DNA from: Balneolaceae bacterium SMO_bin1
GTDB taxonomy: Bacteria; Bacteroidota; Rhodothermia; Balneolales; Balneolaceae
DNA: 14,161 bases
Reading direction: 5' to 3'
Assembly (NCBI GenBank): GCA_003123965.1
Contig: NNSL01000242.1
Coordinates: forward strand, 1-14,161
A model generated the notes under the pieces. That model searched no databases, had not been told where the DNA came from, and worked only from the letters and a program-made list of their open reading frames with translations. Of this stretch, positions 1-7,313 are shown piece after piece; position 1 is the first letter of the stretch; each line of letters starts with the position of its first letter. Both the position numbers and the translations under genes were made by a program.

Positions 1-11
1 CGGGCTTTTTT
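1..11. terminator. Possible right half of a terminator cut by the window edge
   Basis: The window opens with CGGGC followed by six T. This is what the 3' arm and U-tract of an intrinsic terminator look like, and the motif resembles the complete two-way terminator near 7637-7668. The 5' arm would lie outside the window, so the hairpin cannot be confirmed. It could end a plus-strand gene to the left and, if symmetric, also the minus-strand gene ending at 52. Confidence 0.3.
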
Positions 12-51
12 ATTAAACTTTGGAGTTGACCCTATTTCTTGAGCTTTAATA

Positions 52-795
52 TTAGTTTGTCCGTACGTCAGCCATGGCATCCAAGTAGCTTTTTGCTACC
101 CTGCTGTAAGCTCCGTTCAATTCATAAGCTTTTTGCATAGCTGCTTCTGCCTCGGCTAACATATCTAATTGGAAGTATGAATTCCCCAAATACCAATAGG
201 CCTTTTCTAGTGTTAATGTTGAAACCTGATCCTTATAATTATTTATAATGTCATTAAAGTAAAACGCTGCATTGTTAAATTTATCGGTATTGTAAAACAG
301 CGTGCCCATCGTTAAATCCAGCTTCGCAATCCATTCCGCCTCTGTCGCCTTATTTCTTTCAGAGTCCAGAAGGTTAATTGCCTCATCAAACCGTCCTTCA
401 TTAAATAGATTTAACGCATTACGAATGATCTGTTCGCGGTCGTCCATCGTAGTTGGGCCTTCAGCAGAGCGGTAATAATCTAGCTCAATGGCTTCAACTG
501 GTTTAATTTGTTCGTTCGATGATTCAAAAAATCCGAATTGGAGAGAGCCCATTACAGCAACTAACAAGATAAGGCTTGCAGCGGCAGCGTAAATCCATCC
601 GCGACCCGAATTCTTTTTGGATGCGCCTCTGCGTGTTGCCTCTTTAAGATTAGCTGTGGTTTCAAGGTACTCTACATATTCGTCATCCTGGATAAGTTCT
701 ACCCATAAGTCTTCAATTTCCTCTTGAGAAAGCTCGCCATTTACATAACGATCTATTTTTTCTTCAATTTCAAGCTTTTCTTTACGGTCCGTCAT
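52..795 (-). CDS. Membrane-anchored TPR protein with an anti-sigma-like N-terminus
   Basis: The product is 247 residues. Residues 1-60 are acidic and helical, with a pattern seen at the cytoplasmic end of anti-sigma-like proteins (ELSQEEIEDLW, then DDEYVEYLE), but no zinc-binding His/Cys motif is present. One membrane segment spans about 67-90, with positive residues before it (KKNSGRGW), which predicts an inside N-terminus and an outside C-terminus. Residues about 120-235 form two or three TPR-like helical pairs (ALNLFNEGRFDEAINLL; AYWYLGNSYFQLDMLAEAE; AMQKAYELN), a scaffold for protein contacts. The role is unknown; proteins of this layout in related bacteria often accompany ECF sigma factors, but none lies beside it here. 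The gene is divergent from the GH3 gene with 66 bases between starts. Start ATG at 795; stop TAA at 52-54. Confidence 0.75.
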   Translation of the reverse strand: MTDRKEKLEIEEKIDRYVNGELSQEEIEDLWVELIQDDEYVEYLETTANLKEATRRGASKKNSGRGWIYAAAASLILLVAVMGSLQFGFFESSNEQIKPVEAIELDYYRSAEGPTTMDDREQIIRNALNLFNEGRFDEAINLLDSERNKATEAEWIAKLDLTMGTLFYNTDKFNNAAFYFNDIINNYKDQVSTLTLEKAYWYLGNSYFQLDMLAEAEAAMQKAYELNGAYSRVAKSYLDAMADVRTN

Positions 796-861
796 TTGCT
801 AACAATTAGAATTACTGTATACTGAGCATTGATTATTATAACATGAAAAATTTAGCTTCTC
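796..861. promoter_or_regulatory. Divergent promoter region between the TPR gene and the GH3 gene
   Basis: This AT-rich 66-base spacer separates two divergent starts and must hold at least one promoter for each, unless one lies inside a gene. TATACT near 818 and TTATAAC near 836 are possible -10 boxes for the plus strand, but neither has a clear -35 partner. An out-of-frame ATG at 843 opens a 17-codon frame ending at 896; I do not consider it a demonstrated leader peptide. Confidence 0.35.
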
Positions 862-2100
862 ATGTCTTGTACCTCAAAAATTTCAAGGGCTACTAAAATT
901 TGGCCTACTATTAAGAACGATAAAAAGCGTTTTGTTACAAAAAATTTTAATTTTATTGGCCGCACTAAGTCGCTTAAACTTACATTTTTGCTGTTATTTT
1001 GCAGTTTGGGGTTTCTGGTACTCAATTCTTGTGCCCAGCAAGTCTCTGAGGAAGAGATTTCAATCGATCAAAAAATTGGGCAGATGATAAATGTAGGATT
1101 CCGTGGACTTGAAGCTGGTCCTGATAGTCCTATCCGAAATACCATAAGAAACAACTATATCGGAGGCGTAATGCTATTTGATTACGATGTTCCGTCCGAT
1201 AGCGCACTGCGCAATATCCAATCGCCCGAGCAGTTGCAAAAACTAACCTCCCAATTACAGACCATTTCCGATATCCCGCTGCTCATTGCGATTGACCAGG
1301 AAGGTGGGCGCGTTTCGCGACTTAAGGAAAAGTTCGGATTTCCGCCCAGCGTTTCAGCTGAATATCTGGGTAAACTAGACAATATTGACAGCACGCGATT
1401 TTACGCCCGCAGAACGGCCCGTACACTCAAGGAAGCTGGAATAAATGTAAATCTGGCCCCCGTCGTTGACTTAGACACCAATCCCCAAAATCCGGTAATC
1501 GGTGGATTAGAACGCAGTTTTTCAGCAGAGCCTCAAATTGTCATTAAACATGCCCGGGCTTTTATCAATGAATTGAATAAGCAAGGAATCTTAACCACAC
1601 TCAAGCATTTCCCTGGCCACGGCAGCTCCCAGCAGGATTCTCACAAAGGTGTGACAGATGTAACCGAAACATGGCAAAGGGATGAACTCATCCCCTACCG
1701 GTATTTGATTGAATCCGGACATGCCGATATAATAATGACTGCCCATATTTATAATGCAAAAATTGATTCTACTCATCCCGCAACGTTGTCAAAACCTACA
1801 ATAACAGGCATACTACGCGACTCACTTAATTTTAACGGAGTGATAATGTCTGACGACCTGCAAATGGGCGCCATTCGCGACGAGTATACCCTGCAGGAAA
1901 CTATTCGGTTGGCGGTACAGGCCGGAGTCGATATCTTGGCTTTTGCTAATAACTCCATTTTTGATCCTGAAATTGCGGCTAAAGCCCACCGAATTATCCG
2001 TAAGCTGGTAAATGATGGCACCATAAGCGAGCAGCGCATTGATGAATCATATCAACGAATCATGAATTTAAAGCAACGCCTAAATTCTTTTGATCAATGA
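862..2100 (+). CDS. nagZ: Lipoprotein beta-N-acetylhexosaminidase, glycoside hydrolase family 3
   Basis: This family removes terminal beta-linked N-acetylglucosamine, classically from peptidoglycan fragments during wall recycling. The 412-residue product has the single GH3 barrel with the NagZ motifs: IDQEGGR at 144-150, KHFPGHG at 248-254 followed by D259-S-H261 (the Asp/His general acid/base pair of this subfamily), and MSDDLQMGAI at 329-338 holding the nucleophile Asp. A hydrophobic stretch at about 39-56 ends in LNSC, a lipobox with Cys57, so the enzyme is probably lipid-anchored outside the inner membrane. The 35-odd residues before this signal are unusually long; no in-frame ATG, GTG or TTG lies between codon 1 and the signal core, so 862 is kept. 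The stop overlaps the DinB start as ATGA, which suggests coupled translation. Exact substrate is inferred. Confidence 0.88.
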   Translation: MSCTSKISRATKIWPTIKNDKKRFVTKNFNFIGRTKSLKLTFLLLFCSLGFLVLNSCAQQVSEEEISIDQKIGQMINVGFRGLEAGPDSPIRNTIRNNYIGGVMLFDYDVPSDSALRNIQSPEQLQKLTSQLQTISDIPLLIAIDQEGGRVSRLKEKFGFPPSVSAEYLGKLDNIDSTRFYARRTARTLKEAGINVNLAPVVDLDTNPQNPVIGGLERSFSAEPQIVIKHARAFINELNKQGILTTLKHFPGHGSSQQDSHKGVTDVTETWQRDELIPYRYLIESGHADIIMTAHIYNAKIDSTHPATLSKPTITGILRDSLNFNGVIMSDDLQMGAIRDEYTLQETIRLAVQAGVDILAFANNSIFDPEIAAKAHRIIRKLVNDGTISEQRIDESYQRIMNLKQRLNSFDQ

Positions 2101-2405
2101 TGGGAAAGAAAAAATATACCTATCACTGGTACATTGAACAGTTTGACAACGCCAAGTATAAAGCCGAAAGACTGGCTGAGAACACAGATGCAGCATTGCT
2201 CACCCGTAAGCCAACTCCTGACACCTGGAGTGCCGGCGAATGCCTTAGACACCTTATCCAATTCGGAAATATTTACTATAAGAACATAAACCGCGGATTC
2301 GAAACAGCTACGCTTGGTATAGCCAACAGTGCTGAGCAGTTTCCCCCGCGACTTATTTGGAAAGGCATAATAAAGCTCTTTGAACCGCCCTACCGGTTTA
2401 GATGA
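2097..2405 (+). CDS. DinB-family protein, N-terminal part (frame broken at about 2402)
   Basis: This reading frame gives 102 residues that look like the first half of a DinB/YfiT-type four-helix metalloprotein: a leading helix, then TPDTWSAGECLRHL, where His52 is the expected first metal ligand. The family includes bacillithiol and other thiol S-transferases as well as proteins of unknown activity. The frame stops at 2403-2405, but the rest of the fold continues at once in the -1 frame from ATG 2402. One extra base near 2402 would join ...PPYRFR to MKTIDSF... and give a normal 196-residue protein. The start overlaps the GH3 stop; ATG 2100 is an alternative start. Both halves look undamaged apart from the single shift, so a sequencing indel or a very recent mutation is likely. 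Confidence 0.7.
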   Translation: MMGKKKYTYHWYIEQFDNAKYKAERLAENTDAALLTRKPTPDTWSAGECLRHLIQFGNIYYKNINRGFETATLGIANSAEQFPPRLIWKGIIKLFEPPYRFR

Positions 2406-2686
2406 AAACAATTGATTCATTCAGGCCTGCCGAAGACAAAAACGATAATCTGGATTTTGATCGAACTTTAGCAAACTTCCTGGAGCTGCAGAATCGTTTT
2501 ATCAACCAGTTGGAACGAGGCCGCCAACAAGGTATTAGCTTAACTAACGAAAAAGTAAGTAACCCGGTGCTCCAGTTTATTAAAATGACGCTCAGCGAAT
2601 CGTTTGCTGTAGCAGAGGCTCACCAACGACGGCATTTGTGGCAGGCTCAAAAAATCATCACCACCTTGCACAAGTGGCAAGAATAA
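2402..2686 (+). CDS. DinB-family protein, C-terminal part
   Basis: This frame encodes 94 residues that complete the DinB fold started at 2097. It contains the closing helix with AEAHQRRHLWQA, where His74 and His78 (HxxxH) are the expected remaining metal ligands. ATG 2402 overlaps the stop of the first half as ATGA, so separate translation by coupling is formally possible. However, one half lacks the HxxxH pair and the other lacks the first His, so neither should form the metal site alone. The gene is convergent with crtZ, eight bases away, and I see no strong terminator between them. Confidence 0.7.
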   Translation: MKTIDSFRPAEDKNDNLDFDRTLANFLELQNRFINQLERGRQQGISLTNEKVSNPVLQFIKMTLSESFAVAEAHQRRHLWQAQKIITTLHKWQE

Positions 2687-2694
2687 TATTTAAC

Positions 2695-3165
2695 TCAGCG
2701 CTTTCTCTTGCGCTCCCTTTCAGGATATTCATCATACGGAAATAGAAATAGTCCGTACGGCTCCTGCCCGGGCTTATCAGCAGTTTGGTGATGATTTTGA
2801 TGTGCCCTCCGAATCAATCGCATAATTTTGCTATCACTTTTAAACGGCACAAAGCGTTTATGTGCAAACAAATCGTGAATAATGAAGTAAAGCAAGCCGT
2901 AAATTGCAATGCCCAAACCTACCGCAAACAGGGCTGATGAGAGCGGATCATTCATCCCGTAATACATCATAAGCATGGAGACGGCCGCGAAGAAAACTGA
3001 AAAAATATCGTTGGCTTCAAAAAGACCGTGGGTTGAAGTATGGTGTGATTTATGCAGATCCCACAACACTCCGTGAAAAATAAAGCGATGTACTAAGTAC
3101 GATACTACTTCCATACCGCAGAATCCTAGCAGCACCCACATCCCGAACAGCAAAAACTCACTCAT
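2695..3165 (-). CDS. crtZ: Beta-carotene hydroxylase, CrtZ type
   Basis: CrtZ is a membrane di-iron hydroxylase that adds hydroxyl groups at C3 of the beta rings, turning beta-carotene into zeaxanthin or ketocarotenoids into astaxanthin-type pigments. The 156-residue product has the histidine clusters of this family: H26xxxxH31, HKSHH at 38-42, HDLFAH at 97-102 and HQNHH at 122-126. The stretches GMEVVSYLVHRFIFHG and GLFEANDIFSVFFAA closely follow the CrtZ pattern. Hydrophobic segments lie at about 4-22, 52-70, 76-96. The C-terminus ends in a very basic RERKRKR tail. It is slightly shorter than the roughly 175 residues of proteobacterial CrtZ. No other carotenoid gene is in the window. A large spacer with an inverted repeat lies upstream. 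Confidence 0.9.
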   Translation of the reverse strand: MSEFLLFGMWVLLGFCGMEVVSYLVHRFIFHGVLWDLHKSHHTSTHGLFEANDIFSVFFAAVSMLMMYYGMNDPLSSALFAVGLGIAIYGLLYFIIHDLFAHKRFVPFKSDSKIMRLIRRAHQNHHQTADKPGQEPYGLFLFPYDEYPERERKRKR

Positions 3166-3240
3166 TGTGTATCAACTTCTAACTAAGGGTTTTAATTAGC
3201 ATTGCAAGAAGGTCTCACTAAAGATAATTAAATTTTTCAG

Positions 3241-3272
3241 GATTTTAACGGTGACTCTGACACATTAAAATC
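3241..3272. promoter_or_regulatory. Operator-like inverted repeat upstream of crtZ
   Basis: GATTTTAA at 3241-3248 is matched by TTAAAATC at 3265-3272, a perfect 8 bp inverted repeat with a 16-base spacer. Inside it, GTG at 3251-3253 faces CAC at 3261-3263. The site lies 76-107 bases upstream of the crtZ start, a plausible place for a regulator-binding site. The arms are AT-rich, so chance occurrence is not excluded. No T-run follows on either strand, so it is not a terminator. Confidence 0.3.
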
Positions 3273-3774
3273 AGCCTATAAACTAAAGTTACAGCATATC
3301 TGACCAGTGATACCCAACGAATATTCTGGTGATATCGATCGTGTTTCGTCCGATGATGTTACTGAAATTGAACGAAAAAATTGGTTTTCTATCGCTGTCG
3401 ATCGAAAAGCATCTCATCAATCGGCCGGCAGCCATTTAATTTCTGCGCCTTAAAGGCAATGAACCCAAGAACATGAGCATCTGTTCCGAAGATATTGTAG
3501 TCGTCGACCGATCAAATCCCGCAGCGAAAACTTGAGTTATTGTACGGTTCGGAGACCAAAACACTTTGCAAAAACCGGAACGAAAAAACGGCTAAATGTT
3601 TTTGTGTTCCGGCATCCCAAACAAGCGTGATGTACGCGTTACCAAAGAGAATGAATGCAAAACTTGGGCGTCGTCAGTTATTCCATACATAAACATATTT
3701 GACTGCACGAAATACGCATCAAATACGTTGTAGAGACAGCTGGCAAATCGAGAACCATCAAAACACAGCCTTAA
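3273..3774. other. Gene-poor gap with no recognised gene
   Basis: This stretch between crtZ and the TetR gene has no long frame in the style of its neighbours. It holds short open frames: plus 3307-3453 (GTG start, 48 codons), plus 3596-3733 (ATG, 45 codons), and minus 3592-3804 (70 codons, beginning inside the TetR gene). I recognise none of them, none has a clear ribosome site, and they overlap one another on opposite strands. The tract has several CGATCG-like words and a strong hairpin at 3575-3612. It may be a decayed gene, a small RNA locus, or an extended regulatory region. Confidence 0.5.
3570..3612 (-). terminator. Long hairpin with U-tract, terminator-like on the minus strand
   Basis: CCGGAAC at 3575-3581 pairs with GTTCCGG at 3606-3612, and AAAAAC at 3584-3589 pairs with GTTTTT at 3598-3603, around an eight-base loop and a 2x2 internal loop. 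Five A at 3570-3574 become five U on the minus-strand transcript just after the stem, which is the form of an intrinsic terminator. The minus-strand short frame ending at 3592-3594 has its stop in the loop. If it works, a minus-strand transcript starts to the right, near or inside the TetR gene. Confidence 0.45.
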
Positions 3775-4476
3775 ATGCAAATGGAAGACGAAGAAATACA
3801 ACATTTACAAAATAAGCTTGAAATCGCGGACGCGACCTCCCAAATATATATCAAGCAACAGGGCTCTTTTACCCTACACGATGTAGCCCGAACAACCGGC
3901 CTTACGGTATCCGAAATTTTCAACTATTTTGACTCCAAAGACGATATCATCTACTTTTTTTACAGTTCGCTCATTACTCGATACCGGCTGATGATTGATG
4001 AAATTGAAGGGTTTGGTGATTATACGCTCAGCGAAAAGCTTTCTAACTTTGCCTACACCTGTTTCGATATGCTTGAGGAGCGCGAGGCGTTTGTGCGGCA
4101 GACTTTTCGGCCCTACATACTGCACAGCTGTAAGAAAACCGAATATGAACAAAAAATTGAACACCTGTTTGCCGATTTCATCAAGCATGATTCCGGAAAG
4201 GCTGCCAGCACCGAAGTGCTTATTAATGATTGTTCGCTGCGCCTGTTCCAAAAAAAGTACCTGCATTTGGTCAATTTCTGGCTCAACGACGAAAGCGAGG
4301 GCAAAGAAGTAACAATTGAACTGACCGATAAAGTAACCGGCCTGCTGCAGGAGGCTATGTACACCTCGGTTATTGATCGCAGCTTTGATCTCGCTAAATT
4401 CCTTTTTTCCAACGATATCATGTCTCAGCAGGTACCATTTTGGAAAAAGTTCACCTCTAGTTTCGAAATTAACTAA
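3775..4476 (+). CDS. TetR-type transcriptional regulator paired with an ABC1 kinase
   Basis: The 233-residue product has an N-terminal helix-turn-helix at about 33-52 (TLHDVARTTGLTVSEIFNYF) followed by SKDDIIYFFY, the usual TetR helix 3-4 junction. The remaining 160 residues form an all-helical ligand or dimer domain that I cannot assign to an effector. It is followed after five bases by the ABC1-like kinase gene, so the two are almost surely one operon; this pairing is one I associate with Bacteroidetes-type genomes. It may regulate its own operon and the kinase. ATG 3775 or ATG 3781 may be the start; no good ribosome site precedes either, which is common in this group of bacteria. Confidence 0.8.
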   Translation: MQMEDEEIQHLQNKLEIADATSQIYIKQQGSFTLHDVARTTGLTVSEIFNYFDSKDDIIYFFYSSLITRYRLMIDEIEGFGDYTLSEKLSNFAYTCFDMLEEREAFVRQTFRPYILHSCKKTEYEQKIEHLFADFIKHDSGKAASTEVLINDCSLRLFQKKYLHLVNFWLNDESEGKEVTIELTDKVTGLLQEAMYTSVIDRSFDLAKFLFSNDIMSQQVPFWKKFTSSFEIN

Positions 4477-4481
4477 GATTT

Positions 4482-5810
4482 ATGAGTAACGATTTTCCAT
4501 CATCGAAATTTGACCGCGGCAAAATTTTCGCAAAAACCGGACTAAAGCTTGGCACTAATTACGCCAAACGGTATGTAAAGAACAAAGTAGGCAAAAAAGA
4601 AAGTGATGATGAAGCCCGAAATTTTCACTCTAAAAACGCTCGGCAAGTATTTAACGAGTTCAGCAAACTGCGGGGCACGGCCCTAAAAATTGCCCAGTCG
4701 CTAAGCATGGACCAAGGCATTTTACCCGATGAATTTGCCGAAGTAATGAGTGAATCGCAATATAGCGTACCACCCATCAACAAAGCGTTGGTGCGCACTA
4801 TCATTAAACGCGAGCTGGGTGATTACCCCGAAAATCTATTCGAAGATTTTACTCCCGATGCCATCGCTGCAGCGTCAATTGGACAGGTACACCGCGCCAC
4901 GCTCAAAACAGGCGAAGATGTAGCCATCAAAATTCAATACCCCAATGTGCGCAATACCATCGATTCAGACCTGAGCCTGGCGAAAACATTGATGCGCCGT
5001 TTTGTTAAAAAGGGGGCCAGTTTAGACGAATACTTTGATGAGATCAAAAAAACCTTGCTCGAGGAAACCGATTACGAGCAGGAAGCCGAATATCTCGACT
5101 ATTTCTATGAGCGATTTGATCAGGATTATATCGTAACGCCTAAATTGTACGAAGAATATTCCACTCAAAAAGTGCTGACCATGGGCTTTATTGAAGGCCA
5201 GCACCTGAAAGAGTTTTTGCAGACCGATCCCAGCCAGGACGAGCGCAACCGATATGGGCAGTTGCTGTGGGATTTCTTCCACGACCAAGTAGACCAGCGT
5301 GATTTCATCCACGCTGATACACACCCCGGCAACTTTATGATTACCGACGACGGGCGGCTGGGTGTTATCGATTTTGGATGCGTAAAAAAATTCCCGGTCT
5401 CATTTACGCGCAATTACATGCGCCTGCTCCCCCATCATCTCGAGAAAACTGAAGAGGAAATTCGTCAGCTCTACATACAGCTCGATATCATCCGGGAAAA
5501 TCCGGATGATCCTAAAAAAGAAGAATACTTTTTTAAGTACTGCAAAAAATACGGCGACATTTTTGCGCGGCCATACCAGGGCGATAAATTTGATTTCGGA
5601 GCTTCAGACTTCCATAAGAAAATTAAACGCTTTGCCAAAAATGCTCCGGTCATGAATGAGCCCCGAGGCGATAAGAATTTCCTTTTCAGTACCCGCATGC
5701 ACACGGGCCTTTATAACTTGCTGGTTAAGCTGGAAGCAATTGTTGATACACGTAGAAGCAAACGGCTCACCAATAAAATCATTGACGAAATGGATGCACC
5801 TGCAGAGTAA
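4482..5810 (+). CDS. ABC1/AarF/UbiB-family atypical kinase
   Basis: Members of this family are protein-kinase-like ATPases linked to quinone or isoprenoid lipid metabolism. The 442-residue product shows the family signatures in order: KIAQ at 69-72 where the KxGQ motif is expected (Gly replaced by Ala), the Ala-rich loop AAASIGQVH at 129-137, the ATP-binding Lys150 in VAIKIQYP, HADTHPGN at 277-284 as catalytic loop, and DFG at 297-299. No clear membrane segment is seen at the C-terminus, unlike classical UbiB, so it is probably soluble or peripheral. It is translated right after the TetR gene; the MscS gene begins 84 bases later. Its substrate cannot be read from the sequence, and no ubiquinone or menaquinone gene is nearby. 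Confidence 0.88.
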   Translation: MSNDFPSSKFDRGKIFAKTGLKLGTNYAKRYVKNKVGKKESDDEARNFHSKNARQVFNEFSKLRGTALKIAQSLSMDQGILPDEFAEVMSESQYSVPPINKALVRTIIKRELGDYPENLFEDFTPDAIAAASIGQVHRATLKTGEDVAIKIQYPNVRNTIDSDLSLAKTLMRRFVKKGASLDEYFDEIKKTLLEETDYEQEAEYLDYFYERFDQDYIVTPKLYEEYSTQKVLTMGFIEGQHLKEFLQTDPSQDERNRYGQLLWDFFHDQVDQRDFIHADTHPGNFMITDDGRLGVIDFGCVKKFPVSFTRNYMRLLPHHLEKTEEEIRQLYIQLDIIRENPDDPKKEEYFFKYCKKYGDIFARPYQGDKFDFGASDFHKKIKRFAKNAPVMNEPRGDKNFLFSTRMHTGLYNLLVKLEAIVDTRRSKRLTNKIIDEMDAPAE

Positions 5811-5894
5811 CAATAATGTTTGGGGATTGTTTTTCGGGGTAATATCTTAACAAGCAATATTTGGCTTGTAAATCCCGGAACATAATCACCTATC

Positions 5895-7313
5895 ATGCTT
5901 AACCGACAATGCAGATCGGCAGTGCTGGCGCTGCTTTTTCTCTCTTTTGCCACAGCTGGTATCGCACAGCAACCAGCCGCGCAGGACACCGCACGGCAAT
6001 TGCTCGACAATCCGCGAAAAGCACTACATACGTTTCTCTATTACCAGCAAGAATCCAGTAAAAACCTGCCGCTTGCGGCCCTGCCACTGGCTACCGCCGA
6101 GAATCTTTCCCAGCAAGAACGCATTGATCGCGCGCAGCAGCTAAAACGTATTTTAGATTCGCGCGGGCTTTATGTTGAATTTGAATCCATCCCCGGCAAT
6201 CCCAATTATTCCGATTCACTTTCCGGACGCAGCCAGTATACTCCTTTTGAGGCGCTGCCAAATGTATACCTCGTAAAACAAGACGGACAATGGCAGTTTT
6301 CGCAGACTACTATCAATGCTATTCCGGATATTTATGACGATACCTTTTCAGCTTTGGTAGAAGTAGTCGATGAACTGCCCGAACCCATGCAAGAAGAATG
6401 GCTGGGCTTGCAAATCTGGCAGTATATCGCCCTTTTTCTTTGGCTGTTGATTGGTATTGTACTACGCAAAATATTCGAATTCTTTTTCGAAAATTATGCA
6501 CGCAGGCTGGTAGGGCGCACATCAACCCGCTGGGATGACCGGCTAATTGAAGAAAGCGAAAAACCAATCAGCTTTCTATTTATGATTGGCTTCTTCTGGG
6601 CTACCTACACCAACTTAATGCTCTCGGTAAACACCAATTACTATCTTTCCACTATTCTTGATGTAGCTTTCCTGGGAAGTTTTATTTGGCTGTTTTACAA
6701 TCTCATTAATGTTCTTACGCTATACCTGGACGACCTTACCGCCAAAACCGAAAGCAAGCTCGATGATCAGCTCGTTCCGCTTATCCGCAAAACACTAAAA
6801 GTTTTTGTAGTAGTGATCGGCATTATTTTCATACTGCAAAATAATGGCATAAATGTAACGTCGCTGCTTGCAGGCTTGGGGCTTGGGGGTTTGGCCATTG
6901 CCTTAGCAGCTAAAGACACGCTGGCCAACTTTTTTGGATCCATTACCATCTTCACCGATCAACCTTTCCAAGTAGGCGATCTCATCAAAACTTCAAATGC
7001 AGAGGGCATAGTAGAAGAGGTGGGATTTCGATCGACGCGGCTGCGCACGCTGTACGATTCGGCCGTGAGTGTGCCTAACTCCATTTTGGCTAATACCGAA
7101 ATTGACAACCTGGGGCTGCGCCGCCAGCGCCGGCTTAATACCACCCTTAACCTAACGTATGATACTTCTCCGCAGCAAATGGAGGCTTTTGTTGAGGGTA
7201 TTAAATCCATCATTAAAGCAACTAAGAAATCAATCAAACCAATTACGAAGTGCACTTTAACGGCTACGGTGCCCACTCGCTGGATGTACTGGTTTACCTG
7301 TTTTTTGATGTAA
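5895..7313 (+). CDS. MscS-family mechanosensitive channel, main part (frame broken near 7230)
   Basis: Channels of this family open under membrane tension and release solutes on osmotic downshock. A signal peptide at 1-24 (cut likely after AGIA) is followed by a periplasmic domain of about 145 residues with no family I recognise. Membrane segments lie at about 173-192, 225-245, 252-276 and 299-317, then the Gly/Ala-rich pore helix at about 320-340 (SLLAGLGLGGLAIALAAKD). The MscS beta domain follows (FGSITIFTDQPFQVGDLI at 347-364, VPNSILANTEIDN at 393-405). After about Ser446 the frame runs into 26 unrelated residues and stops; the expected C-terminal domain continues in the -1 frame. One missing A near 7232 would restore a 564-residue protein. 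It is the last gene of its block. Confidence 0.82.
   Translation: MLNRQCRSAVLALLFLSFATAGIAQQPAAQDTARQLLDNPRKALHTFLYYQQESSKNLPLAALPLATAENLSQQERIDRAQQLKRILDSRGLYVEFESIPGNPNYSDSLSGRSQYTPFEALPNVYLVKQDGQWQFSQTTINAIPDIYDDTFSALVEVVDELPEPMQEEWLGLQIWQYIALFLWLLIGIVLRKIFEFFFENYARRLVGRTSTRWDDRLIEESEKPISFLFMIGFFWATYTNLMLSVNTNYYLSTILDVAFLGSFIWLFYNLINVLTLYLDDLTAKTESKLDDQLVPLIRKTLKVFVVVIGIIFILQNNGINVTSLLAGLGLGGLAIALAAKDTLANFFGSITIFTDQPFQVGDLIKTSNAEGIVEEVGFRSTRLRTLYDSAVSVPNSILANTEIDNLGLRRQRRLNTTLNLTYDTSPQQMEAFVEGIKSIIKATKKSIKPITKCTLTATVPTRWMYWFTCFLM

Noticed and set aside
843..896. 17-codon frame that could be a leader peptide before the GH3 gene
   Set aside because: It overlaps the GH3 start out of frame, has no ribosome site or attenuator hairpin, and is short enough to occur by chance.
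2697..2714. AGCGC/GCGCT inverted repeat between the DinB and crtZ genes
   Set aside because: It lies within the basic tail codons of crtZ, has a five-pair stem and no T-run; probably a codon-usage effect.
3454..3540. Plus-strand stretch reading SEDIVVVD, faintly like class II aldolases
   Set aside because: The resemblance is limited to a few residues, the frame is short and closed by stops on both sides, and no other aldolase motif appears nearby.
5850..5868. ACAAGC/GCTTGT hairpin between the kinase and MscS genes
   Set aside because: The stem is only six base pairs and no U-tract follows on either strand, so a terminator is not supported.
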